The notes beneath the pieces were generated by a model, which worked only from the letters and a program-made list of their open reading frames with translations, was not told the DNA's origin and ran no database searches. Of a stretch of 64,000 nt of DNA, positions 1 to 12,300 are shown piece by piece; position 1 is the first letter of the stretch, and every line of letters begins with the position of its first letter. The DNA is taken from NCBI GenBank assembly GCA_023055505.1, contig JALIRH010000010.1, positions 6,974,001 to 7,038,000 of the forward strand, given 5' to 3'. Both the position numbers and the translations under genes were made by a program. Source of the stretch: Callipepla californica brunnescens (taxonomy: Eukaryota; Chordata; Aves; Galliformes; Odontophoridae).

Positions 1-420
1 GTTTTGTTATACTTATTAGCAATGGTCTTTTTTTTTCATACCCCTGTTGTATGCAATGATCTAATGCTTACAGGGAAACATCCACAATGACACTAAAATC
101 TTTCCTGTAACACTAGGTTAAAGTCCAGCACTTACAAAAACATTTACAAATGTTGTTTTTTACGTCTGCTGTTTCACATTTTATCAAAATTGATCTCCAC
201 CCACTAGCTTATCATCCAGTTATGGGAACTTTTAGTAATTTTTTACCGTCAATATTAAACTCAACAACTCTGCCTATTATTTTTGTATTGCAAAGGGAAC
301 TTATGAAAATATTGAACAGAACATACTCTGACACCATCAAATATGTAATCTCTCTTCTAAAGCAAGAACAAACCTTTTATGCTCAATCTTCAGGTTTTAA
401 CTGGGTATTAATCCACAAAA
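1..420. other. Intergenic DNA, no gene seen
   Basis: AT-rich sequence at the left edge. I see no splice-flanked conserved reading frame and no recognisable RNA gene. An open frame at 150-581 on the + strand runs through this stretch into the antisense side of a CR1 relic, and I do not regard it as a gene. Confidence 0.6.
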
Positions 421-575
421 GGATTACCTGGATCCTCCTTCTTGCCCTTTTTGAAGATCAGAGTGACACTAACTATCCTCCAGTCTTCAGGCGCCTCTCC
501 CATTCTCCAAGACCTCTCAAAGATGATAGAGAGTGTTTCAGCAATCATCTCCGCCAACCCCACCAGCAGAGAGAG
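421..575 (-). mobile_element. CR1 LINE fragment, reverse transcriptase region
   Basis: Read on the minus strand this translates to a segment typical of the CR1 ORF2 reverse transcriptase. It includes LSIIFERSWRMGEAPEDWR, followed by IFKKGKKEDPGNP, the conserved stretch just upstream of the first RT motifs. It is only about 50 codons long, with no endonuclease and no 3' end attached, so it is an isolated internal relic and cannot be mobile. The family assignment comes from recalled CR1 protein features; an alignment to a CR1 consensus would settle the subfamily. Confidence 0.85.
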
Positions 576-2762
576 GAATAGGAATTTATCATTTAAAGAT
601 GTTATTAAAGGTGTAGCATGGAAACACACATCAGCAAAGTTAATAATTTTATTGCAAAGAAATTCTCAAGTAAAATAGCATTGGTTGAGCTGGTGATTGG
701 ACTATATACCTCTCTCCTGCAGCCCTAGGTCTAAGTGCGTTAACACAGCAGTCTGACTGTGTGTTAACCAAAGCATAGATAAGAGAAATCATTATGAGAC
801 AGAAAACTAATTTAAAATTTGATGATGTTCAAGTGCATGCCATCAGAAACTGAAAGACATTTTAGTCCTTGGCCCACTCCCGCTGCACAGCAAGTTAAGA
901 AGATTGCATATAAAAAGTTACAGTGGTTCACTCAGTAAAGTGCATTGTTCACACTTCTGGGCCCCAGTATCTACCTTTATTCTTTTAGTGACACATTTTA
1001 AAAATGAAAATAAGGCAGAAATCCACCTCTGAATCCTTAACCTTCCCTAATTGTAATGAGCAAGTAGTATTTTTAGAGGCTTTTCCCTTCCCAGCTGTAT
1101 TGAACAGAGCTCCAGCTATATTTACCACACTGGTATATAAACTGTCCTGTCATCACTCTGCAGTTATTCTTTTAAATAAAGCTTACATAAAGTACTGCCA
1201 CTTTACAGTTTTGTCAGATCAATAAAGTCAAGAAAACATCAGCCACATCTTTCTGTTAGCCATTACCAAGATTACATTAGTGGTATTTAGTGCATTTAGG
1301 CTATTAGAAGAGTAATGCTTATATTTTACATAGGTGGGGCAGGTAATGCCAGCTATTAGTAAGATTGCTTAACAGTTCCTATTTTGGGGTTCTGTTTTTA
1401 ATTTTTTAGTTGCTTACAACTTTGAGAACTTTTTTTTAGCGTTCAGACTGGAATTTTCCATCCTAGCTATTTTTGCAGAGCTATCATAACAATTTGACAG
1501 GCTCCAAATTGAGATAGGCTCTTTTGTTTCTGTTTTTTTTGTTTTGTTTTTTTTTGTGAAAAATAACAATAATAATAAAAAAACAACCCTCTCCTCCTCC
1601 AGCTTAGTACAGTCACCTTTGAAGTGCTTTAGCATTCCTAGTATTTTGACTGAAGACTTGAAACTCCACAAGAAAAGGTCTCAACCAGTTCTGCTACTAA
1701 CTGCTGCACAGATTTCAGTAGTAGTTGTTCAGGGAAGACATTTACAACACCAAAGCCAAGTATAGGAATTTAATATCCAGCATTAAAATATAAATAAAAA
1801 ATAAAAATTCATTTCAACCAGAAGTTACATGATTTAGACTGCCTGACTTTTCAAGATCATGGACAATACATCTGTGTTTCAGCCCATCACAAAAAAAAAA
1901 AAACAAAACAAAACAAAAAAAAAAACTTTGGAAAATATCTCGTTCTACAGTATTTAATTTAAGAGATCTAACTAACAAAATTAAAAAAAATTAAAAAAAA
2001 AGAAAAGAAGGAAAGAAAAAAACAAAAACAAGTTAAGCAAGAGACATTCTTTTGAAGTACTAAATTCTTGTTTTCTGCACATGAATCTGAAATCTAAAGT
2101 TACCAAAAGGATTTGAGTTTCTGTTCATCCTCAAGATAGTGCCACTTACATTACTGTGCTGCATAGAGATGCACTATCTAAACATAGACAATAAATCCAG
2201 GCAATGCAGAAGCACAATTCAATCACAAAGGCCAATTTTAGATGTAGATATTTGCCTTTATCATTTAGATTTTAGCAGGTGCCAAATCCTCTATTTTCTG
2301 CCTGGACAAAACTTCTAGTAGGAACAAGACCCAAGAAGTCAAACCAGATTTACATTGGCCCTTCTACTCAATAAACAACACCAAGAATTAGGCATTGACA
2401 TCTGTTTACTAAGGTTTTGTTTATTTATTTGAGCAAGAAAGGGATGGAATTGAGTTGGTTGTGGGTTGGTTTTCTTGTTTGTTTGTTTTTAATACTCTCA
2501 TCCCTGCAGGCAACCACTTTATGGTATATTCAGAGTCTTAGCATTTGCTACACAGAGGCATTCACTAGCTTTATTTGGAGCCACTTTTAGGTAGAAATTA
2601 GGTTGTGATGGGAGGCAGAATGTGGTGAATTCAGGAAGCTTTTAGAGCAAGAAAGCTAGTTAAAGGTATGAGTTTCCTCAACTTCTTAGGCACTTCAAGC
2701 CCACCTGCATTGTGTTTTAAAGGTATGTATCTTGTATAGGTTATCATATCACTGGGTACACA
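576..2762. other. Intergenic DNA with A/T-rich simple repeats
   Basis: No gene recognised. The stretch holds a T-rich/TTTTG-like run near 1530-1560 and an A-rich region at about 1888-2030 with AAAAC-type repeats and long A runs. Frames of 60-85 codons here are rich in Lys, Asn or Phe translated from these low-complexity runs. Confidence 0.6.
1888..2030. repeat. A-rich low-complexity region with AAAAC units
   Basis: The run from 1890 to 1925 is almost entirely A with spaced C, as in degenerate (AAAAC)n. A second A-rich block follows at 1981-2030. This may be a decayed poly(A) tail or simple A-rich DNA. No retrocopy is recognisable beside it. Confidence 0.7.
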
Positions 2763-3010
2763 TCACAGAATCACAGAATTGTAGCGGTTGGAAGGGATCA
2801 CCTGAGATCATCTAGTCCAACCCCCGGCCAAAGCAGGCTCCCTAAACCAGGTTGCACAGGTAGGCATCCAGGTGGGTCTTGAATATCTCCAGAGAAGGAG
2901 ACTCCACAACCTCTCCAAGCAGCCTGTGCCAGTGTTCCGTCAACCTTACTGTGAAGAAGTTCCCACACACATTTTTGCAGAACTTCCCATGCATCAGTTT
3001 GTCAGCATTA
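2763..3010 (-). mobile_element. CR1 LINE, 5'-truncated 3' end
   Basis: The plus strand opens with two copies of the 8-mer tail in reverse complement (TCACAGAA, twice), followed by GGTTGGAAGGGATCA and ATCATCTAGTCCAACCCC. This is the inverted CR1 3' end. On the minus strand the last ORF2 codons are recognisable: FFTVRLTEHWHRLLGEVVES, then PSLEIFKTHLDAYLCNLV, the standard CR1 C-terminus. The copy ends inside ORF2, the usual 5' truncation of CR1. Confidence 0.93.
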
Positions 3011-3289
3011 ATAAAAGTGACTTTCAACCCCACCCATGAAGTTGTTCTAATGAATCACTTAATCCTAACCTAGATTTGGAAAATCCTCCTTGATTTACGC
3101 CTTGTTCGTTCTTCTCAAATTAGTAATACAATCATGATACTGAAGAAGCAGGCTCTTTTTGCATGTGAAGACCATCTGGTTTTCCAGCATATCACTATTC
3201 TTATCCCAGATGGCAACCTCCCAGTAAGGCTAAAAGGTGTCTTATATTCAACCATTCAATTGTTATATAACCATACCAACTTCAATTAT

Positions 3290-3343
3290 TCACTTAATTA
3301 TATTTTATTTATTTACTTAATTATTTACTTATTTATATCTTAA
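3290..3343. repeat. TTTA/TTAA-type simple repeat
   Basis: Imperfect tandem tetranucleotides (TTAA, TTTA, CTTA, TTAT) run through this interval. Confidence 0.75.
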
Positions 3344-6341
3344 TATTCTCAGCAACCTTTTCAATCATTGCAGCATTAAGAGCGAACAAGTTTACCATAC
3401 TGACAAAACACTGTATGAACACAGCTCATATCAGCTCAGAAAGTAGAAGTACTTTGTCATCTGAACATTAAGTAGTTTCAGTACAGCGCCAGATACTTGA
3501 TTGTGTGTAACTTGGAACCCAGCCAGAATTCTGTTTGAAAGTAAAGTTGTTGTCAGGAAAGTTGAAATGAAGATTACCAAAAATTTCTGAGGCTCACACA
3601 GAAGACGACAAGAAGCAGATCCAGCTGGGATTTAGAAGCAGTAAAACTCACCCTATTTCTTCTGCAGTTTTTAATCCATGCTAGCATTATTCTTACTCAG
3701 TCAGAGTATGCAGCTGTCAAACTAATTAGATCAGGAAAGACAGCCACTGTCTTGGTACGTTTATCTTCCTCCTATGTGCCCTACCCCAACCCTCTTAACC
3801 CCTCCCACTTCACAGTCAGCCCCTGTTGCCATTTACTCTTAAGTAAAGTTAGAAGAAGCAGCCTAATCCCTGCTCAGGGCCATGGCACAGGAGCATGCAG
3901 GAGGACTTTTGAACTGGCAACAAATTAAACCTTCATGAGGAAAGGAAAAAAAACCTACAGATTTTTAGAAATGTATTGTTACGAGTCTGTAGTTCAGATG
4001 TATTTGTGTACTCTGCAACACTGCTAGAACAGAAGAACACAGAAAGATTTGAGGTTTATGAGGTTACAAATCTGGTGGGGACAGACCACATAGTCCCGGA
4101 GGTAACTAGAGCACAGAGCTATCACTTGAAGTCTTTTGAACTGGAGAAGTATCTCCTTGTACAACCTGTAGTACCCTGTATTTTCCTGGTTGAGGATTAC
4201 CATTACACCATTGCAATAACTGATGTTATTCCTATTTTGAGGCTATACATGCCCATCTATTTAATTTCTGTAGCACAACAAACAGTTCAACCCTAGGTGA
4301 CTAATTAGGGTTCTTAACCCATGCAGCCTGTTCTCAGACAGACCTGCAGAGCCATAATGGATTTTACCAAGGGCTGCCTGGATGTAACCAAGTATAAAAG
4401 CAGGCCATATTACCAACAGGAACAGCCTAAGATCACCTCACATGGATTTGCTGAGAGATGGGAGCAAAGACAGCTGAGCTTCTCCTGTCCTCAGAAAGGC
4501 AGTATGTGGCTGCAGTTACCTCCTTTGCTCAGCCTAAAGCCAAAGTTTCCCTAACAACTATGGAAGTAGTAATCATTTAATTTATCAAGTATCAGCCTTT
4601 AAAAAATAAATACATCAGTAACAGTATTTTTGCTATATATTTTCCTCAACATTGATTTATAGAAAACTACAGGTGAATTTATAACTATACAGGTATTTAT
4701 TCAAATGCTATGTGTAAAGAATATCAAGATTGAAGCTTATTGAGATTCAATCCCCCAGAGGAGAGATTGGTAAATCCCAAGTAGCTAATGTGACTAATTC
4801 AGGCTTCTTGCACTATTCTTGATGACAGTCTTCAACTGAACAACTGCTGTTTTTACTACATGAGGTACTTCCAGCTCATTGCTATTCAACATTTCTTTTA
4901 GTTCCACCACTGGCTTTATGTACTGCTTTGTGTATTCTATCTAAATACTGATTTGGTTACAGAAACTGGTATTTTCTCCTGGTTTTCCACAGAGGATCTT
5001 AATTTAAACCTAAGGAAGAGTATTTTACATAAAATATAAACAAAGCAAACAGAAAAAGCAACAAAAGTCACTGACTACAATTACAAATCACACTAAAATG
5101 ATGATCTTAAGTTTCAACTCAATCTCCATGATTTCTTTAAAGGCAACTGGCATGTTATAAATAAAATTAGCAGAAGTTTTATTCCACAAGAAGAAAGATA
5201 CCAACTATTCAAAGTACAGGCATCAATCTCTACCTCAGATACACACAAATACAAATAGTGCATCTAGATTCACAGCAGTGACTTAGTATCAAAACTCTCT
5301 ATAGAGATCCATGGGACATACATTATGAAACCCAAACAATATTCCTTAGTACAATCTCAGAGGCTTAAATCAATAAACATTATGACTATTTTCAGGAATA
5401 TTAATTTATGATGTCTCCTGTCAGTCTGTGCTCTCTTTGTTGCTACTAGACAAAACTGGCATAAGTTGCAGTCAGCTAAAACAGGATTTCTTTTTACTCT
5501 TTGTTGATAGGGGATTACTCACACTTAAACAGTTCTGTAATGCATTTTTAGCTACCAGTTTTAGCTCTGATCTAGACAGTCTTTGGGACTGGTGTCACTT
5601 GTTCATTTCTTCCAGGTCATCCATTATTGTTAGCTTGCGCAGTCCCCTTGTTCTCTCAGAGAGCTTTTCCTGAGGACTGTCAGGAGACAAGGTCTCTTAC
5701 ATCCTGATATATTATTTCTGGCACAGGGGATTCATGAAGCTAGAGCTTTAGGGAAAATCACCAGGGAAACTGCAAGGACAAGTCACTGAATCCAAATCCC
5801 TTTTGTAGCCGTTCAGGCTTAAGAGAGTTTCTGTGACATAACTGGCTCTTGTTAGTTGAGTTCTAGATTCTCTAGCACATTGTAACTAAATGATTTTATC
5901 TGTACAAACGTGGGCTTCAGATTAGAGGTACCCACTTCCGCACTCCACTTGATATGCTCAGTATCCAGTATAACCAAGTATATGCCAAGGGGATTCCCTA
6001 TGGCACTCAGTTCTGTGAGCCAGGTCTTACAGAGACAAGAACTTCTCATGTAACCTGATTCACTGATCTCCTGGAAGAAGAAAGTGTAGGTAATTCACAA
6101 TTATATTTCCTATACTCAGGACTCAGCTCCACAAAGCTGTGACAGAAGGCATTTCATCCTTCTATAGCAAATAATACCAGAGGTAGTTTTTAAGACATTC
6201 AGCAGTGCTTGAGGAACTTGATCCAACAGTGCTATTCAGACAACAGTAATGAGTAATCTGAATCAATGGCAGTCTTTAAAAGTTATCTCAGCATATTGAC
6301 AGTAGCATATCTCTAATATCTGAAGGCTTCTGAGGGCCATG

Positions 6342-6389
6342 ACAATAATAATAGTAATAATAGTAATAGCATTAGTAATGACGATGATG
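6342..6389. repeat. Imperfect AATAAT/AGTAAT microsatellite
   Basis: A trinucleotide-phased series of AAT, AGT and GAT units. It is interrupted and therefore probably old. Confidence 0.75.
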
Positions 6390-9300
6390 TCCCCAATTAA
6401 GTTTAGATTAGTTTACATACCTGTAAACTAAGGACACAAGAAAATACTCAGTTTCCTGAAACACAGCCCAGCAAAATGTAGGGACATTCTGGTGTGCTAA
6501 TGGAGAGGAAAGAGAAGGTATTTCCTGCTCTGTAGGCCTGGAAGTTGAAATGTAGGGAGCTGCCCTCTTGCTGAGCTCAGCCATAGCAGCATGCAAAAGT
6601 TGTTCTCAACAGGGTGCACTCAATTTCTTCCCTGCCAAATGCATTACTTTGTTGCTCTTTCATTTCTCCCTTTCACTATTCTTTTTGGATATGGGCCTTC
6701 ACTATACCTGTGTTCCTGTATGATCTTTCTCACTTCTGTAAAGTGAGTGAGAAGTGTTATTCTCTGAAAAGGGCAGCCCTTACTTCTATGCACTGTAGTA
6801 ACAGAGTGCCACATAAAAGTTTTAGGCTTTTTTTTTTTTTTTTTAATCACAAAGACAGCAAAATGCAAAATTGAAACACAGACCAACTCTCATCACTGCC
6901 ATCACATTGTTACTTTCTACAGGAGGTTACGGCATTGAGCTTGTCAGGTGTGAGATGCCCTATGTTTCTTTACCATGAATCTTTAACAACCTGCACTATC
7001 AGAGCTTCTCCCCTTGTTAAAATCCATATTAGAACCCAGTAAACCAGAATTCAGCTCTTTCTTTTACCAACAGCAGAGGACTCATGATCTAGAGCTGAGA
7101 CCTGACCAGATTAAACACCTGTAACAACTCACACTTCAGAGCCTTCTCCATCAGAAAATCCTAGTAGAAATAAAAGTTCTAGCTTAAATAATGTTTCCCA
7201 ATTTGTTTCCCCACATCATTTTTTTTTCTTAATTCTTTCTTTAATGGACGCTCCCCGGCTTGCAATAGGTAATTGTGAGTTTGAATATGTTGTCTTTTTT
7301 ACAGTGTGCTTGCTTAGCAAGGAAGCTGATTAGCCAGGAAGAGCTGTACCTTGCCCACCTACACCAGCTCTGTATATTTATTTATCAAACTTCTGCCAAG
7401 AGTTTGTCTCTTTAAGAAGCCCTTTTTGTTCTATATTTGTCCTTCAATGAACTGTCATTGTCTTCACTGATTGTTAGCTGATCTAAGCCTCTGATGAGCT
7501 GGCAGTGGTGTTTTTCATTATTTACAGTGTTATCTATTTATGGCATCACCCATATGTGATTTTTTTATTCTTCCTTTTTCTATTTTCTTTGACAAATCAA
7601 TTTTCTTTTCATAATGTGAACTTAAAGAACTCTCCTTAAGCAACAACTTGAAGCTGGAGTAGCTCCATCAAATTTAAACTTAGCCTATAAAGAACTCCTT
7701 GTACATACTACACTTACTAAAGCCTCAGAAAATGTGAAAGATATTCCTCCAGTACACATACATTATTTGCTACTAAGTTGATTAGAGTAGCACATACAGT
7801 TCCCTTTAGCTCAGGCTACAAAACTGTAATAATCTGAAACAGGAAACACAGTAGTTTATCTGAAGAATAGATTTAAACCTCAATTCCTACCTCATGCTGT
7901 TGTACAATGCAGTAAGTACTCAGAAGGGGGGGAAAAAACAGCATCCAGCAGCAGCTTTTCACCTATAAGACATTTAAAAAATATATGGAATTTCAGCAGC
8001 TTTTAAAGCAAAATATATATATATACTTTCCAGTTACAGCTATACAAGAACTGTACTTACTCCAAGGTAACTTTTGTAGGCACACAAGAGGACCACAAAC
8101 TGATTGCAAACATTATAAGGGACCTGCCTTTGCCTCCTCTTTATGGACCTCTCTAAACAAAGCCAACAGACTTAAATAAATCAAAATAAAATCAGGTCCT
8201 GCAGCTATTGAGCAATCAGCAGTTGACCAGCACGTATCTCCCACTGCCCCACAAACAGCCACATCTCACTCCAGAAGTTCCTGGCAGAGGAGAGTTTGTT
8301 TCCTCCCTGAATTACTACCTTAAAGGCTCTCAGAAGGAGATCTAAAGTAATCTAGCAGGGTGCAGGATAACTTCTGGTTACCTTCTTCCTGAGGCCTTCT
8401 GCCTGAGATGCACACAGAAATACCTTTCTGTGGGGCTGCAGCTAATAAGGCTCATGTCCTTCACCTCCAATTCAATCTAGGTTGGCCTCATAGACCAACT
8501 TTTAATCTCCCTGCAATGTTTGACACCTGAGCAGCAATAAGGCACTGAGCACAGCCTGGAACAGTTGACTAAAGGAGCTAATTGGTTTCAAAATCATGCA
8601 AAGAACAAAAGCTCAAATATGGTACATGTGGTTTTTAGAAAAAGGAGTTTCATTTTCAGGCACAGAAAATGCCAAAAAATGCTTATGTAGACTTCTTAAA
8701 GAGGTGCAGTTGTGGATACATAAGAAAGCAGTTTGCTTTAGAAGAATATATTCCTTACGATAACAGAAAGTAGAGATACAGTAAATAAACCGATGCTTCT
8801 CACTGGATTAATAAAAATGGAGAACAATATCCACCAAATTCATGTCTCAGAATTACTTTGTTCTCACAAACAAAGCAAGTTAATCTCTCCCGTATATTAT
8901 ATAGTTGTACATTTAGCTAAGCTCTCTCAGATGCTAAGGAACAACATTTTGGGAATGGTGTCTGGAGGCAACTACTTAATTTGGCTCTAAGCTAACAATC
9001 AGTATCCTAAACAGAAGAAGAGGAATGGCCCAACAGGGCTATGAGATGGAATTTCACTGCTGTGCTGTAACAGAAAGTTATTTTTGGAAGCCAGAATTTT
9101 TTTGCCTTATTTCTACATGTTGGATATAAGGACCATGTAACTAAGATATATTATGTTTGTACTGATCCCAAACTGTCTTCTGTTTAAAAAGAAATGTATC
9201 TGTAATAGTTATTTATTTAATAGATAAATAAAGTGGAAGCATGCAGTTAAACTATAAATGAGATTTAATCATTAAAATTCACTCAATACATGGATCTGTA

Positions 9301-12300
9301 CCTTTAGGTTGTCATTATTTGGCCTTACACATTTGTATGTGGTATTTGTATATGATAGATCTTTATTTACTTCTGCAGATGAGGGCAGAATCTCAGCTGG
9401 CTCTATGGCCAGATGAAAGAATGGATGACAGTGTAAAGGTTAAACACAGGTAGAATTTCTTGGTTACAGACATCACTTGAAGTGCCTGCTGATGTCATTT
9501 GAAATGTGCCTGTAACTATGTTGAAGAAAATTTAATCCAGATTACTTTTTATTTTCCAGAAATTAACTTTCTCATCCCAAATAAATATGTACCATTTAAT
9601 AAAAGCATAATAGACCCATACTTTTAATAATATGTCTTGAATCTGATTACATTCAAAGCACAACTGTCTGAATAAAATACCATTTCTCCTTTTCAAGTTA
9701 TAGTTTACACTTTGATGTCTACTTTTTTTTCTGCTGACATTCTATTAAATACTACATGAAATGAACACAATTGAAAACCAACATCAAGAGTTTTTCTTGA
9801 CCTTTTAAAAATACTTCAAGTCAGTTGTGCAATAAATTTTCTTAACTTCCTATTCATAAACCTTGAAATTGCAAATGCATTGCAAGGGCAGCAGTATCAG
9901 AGGTATAAATAAGCTAAAAAGGGCACAATAAATAAAAAAAACTAACTGAAACCCAATATCACCTGCCACTTTTCTGTTGAAGCTCTGAAAGTCACAAAAA
10001 ATCTCAAAAATCTGATGCTAATATCAAAATTCAGAATGCTTCCCAAGTGAGTAATACCTTTCCCAATTTGCACAGCCATTTTGTGAGCATAAACCAGTTT
10101 TCCACTTCTATGTTTTTAGCATTACTTTTTAAACACATGAAGGGAAGTAAAAATAACTCTACCTGCATTATGCAGTGAACACAGGCAGACCTTTAACTCC
10201 AGTGTGACTCCTTAACAGAAGCTGTCCAGTTGTGTCGTCCCCACACAGCCCTTTTTGCACAATCAGGCCTAAATTAGTAAAGGCATATGATGTACATTAC
10301 ACAGTTCAGGCTTGAAAGTGTCTAATGTTAAGTAAAGTTTCCCACCAGCTGTTTTTATGTTGTTTGGTGCTCTCATTTGAACTATTACATAGTTTGTTGA
10401 CAGAAGAATTGGCAAATAGAGGTTTTTTCTTATCCTAAAGAATAGGTTGTCTATCATTTGATTTCATAGAGATAGAATAAAACAGATTTTTTTACTCAAA
10501 TTGAAAAACAAAGGGGGGCATAGTAAGTGAGGTTGTAGCACCATCACTTTCCCAAAGCATTATGCTGTGAAGACTTCTGCATCACAGCGATTATTAATGG
10601 TATATCTAAATCAACATTTTTCTTCCTCGATTATCATAGCCTCAAGCACTGAATTGCTGCACATAAGAAGAGTAGAAAAATGATAAATGACATTGTATAT
10701 CATTTTTCAAGCCAAAGGTATTCAGTGAATGCTTCAAAATGTGTGTAACATTGAATCAGATAGATTGAATGCACACATACAGAGATTTTAGTTCTGAACT
10801 CCAGAGCTCATGAATTGCAACAGCACTAAAATTTTGCCTGTTGCAAATTTGTGCACACATTCTCCTCTGAGATGGAATGTGGAAGCAATACAATCAGCAT
10901 GCATAATAAAAGACCCAGTCTTTAGGCTCTAAGCTGAGTAATTACAGAAACTGGCTGCAGTACCACCAGTTGGTTTTGCTGGTGTTTGGAATAACAGCCA
11001 AATGTCTCCTTCCAGGAGAACACCTCAGGCTAAGTTAGGTCAGTAAGTCAACTAAGTCTCTGCGAAAGAGTTAAGACTTACCCCTCCTCTCCATGGACTG
11101 TCTCAGATGGGTCCTTACTTATTATGATCCACTATCTGCAGATTAGCTTTTTTTACTTTGCACTGTGAAGGGAAATTCACTATTGGCTTCCCTTTATGGG
11201 GCAGTAGACCTTCACGTCAGAAAATGCCAGCTACAGAACTCAACCAAATAATAAACTGTGTAAATTCCACAATGGCCCACCATAGAAGATAAAAACACAG
11301 TCTTTTAATGGCTTACTTGAGGCTTCCTTCAGGAAGACATGGGAGTTTTCATCCTTCTGTCACTGCAGTGGGTTTTCACTACCATGTACTTAGATCATAT
11401 TATCTCCATGGGAGACAGATTGCATGTAGGATTAAAACAACACCTATTTTTGATAAGGTAAACGGAAGAGCTAGGACCTCTAATAAGTAGAAAGTTCCAA
11501 GGGTATGGAGCTACAAATGACTCTCACCATGTAGCAAGAGAAGAAATAAAATACTTCAGTTATTTCTTCGTTTATGCTACCTGATCTTAGACAACGTTTT
11601 TTTCTTTCCCTCTGAGTGGAAAAAGGAAAAATGCAAAGCAATGCAAAGTCCTCTGGGGTACATAGTTCTTCTCTTCTGAGACAGATGTACCTAGAGCTAT
11701 CGATGATCCACAGAGCTGGAGCATTAACTCTTTAACTCCCAATGCACTACATGATGTTATGATGTGGAATACTAATAACAAAAATCATAAAACCGGGACA
11801 ACAGAGATAAATATGGTCTTAGTCTTGGAGTCTAACTCTCTCTCAATGCACATATATAATACAGGCATTTTTTTAACAGGGAGAGGCAAAGAAGTGATCT
11901 AGAATTTACAGTGGGGCTTAACTCATGCACAAGAGCAAGCTGAATGAGACCTTCAGAGCTGCATATCTCTCTGGGAGCACATCTGAGAAAGGAAAATTGG
12001 ATTCGCTGCCCACCCACATTCACCTGAGCACAGACTTTAGACTGAAAAAAATAAGCAGTTGTCTCATTTCCCTCCTTCCATGACAGACAAAGAACCAAAA
12101 TGACCTATACTGTCCATCTTTGTGCTTAGCGGTACCAATCTTCAGTATATCTAAATGTGGTAGCTAGTGGGAAGCATGTCTGAAGCCTGAATGGAGAAAC
12201 ATTATCCAGTGAAAGACTTTAACTGTAGTTCTAAGGAGTTATGTTTTATTTTAAAAGTCAAGTACTGGTGGGGGTGAGAAAGCTCAGCATGCAGATGACA

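Noticed and set aside
150..581. 143-codon + strand open frame
   Set aside because: Its right-hand third is the antisense of a CR1 reverse-transcriptase fragment and the rest is AT-rich sequence with no domain.
1888..2030. A-rich region considered as the poly(A) tail of a processed pseudogene
   Set aside because: No AATAAA-plus-tail geometry or recognisable gene sequence on either side; better described as low complexity.
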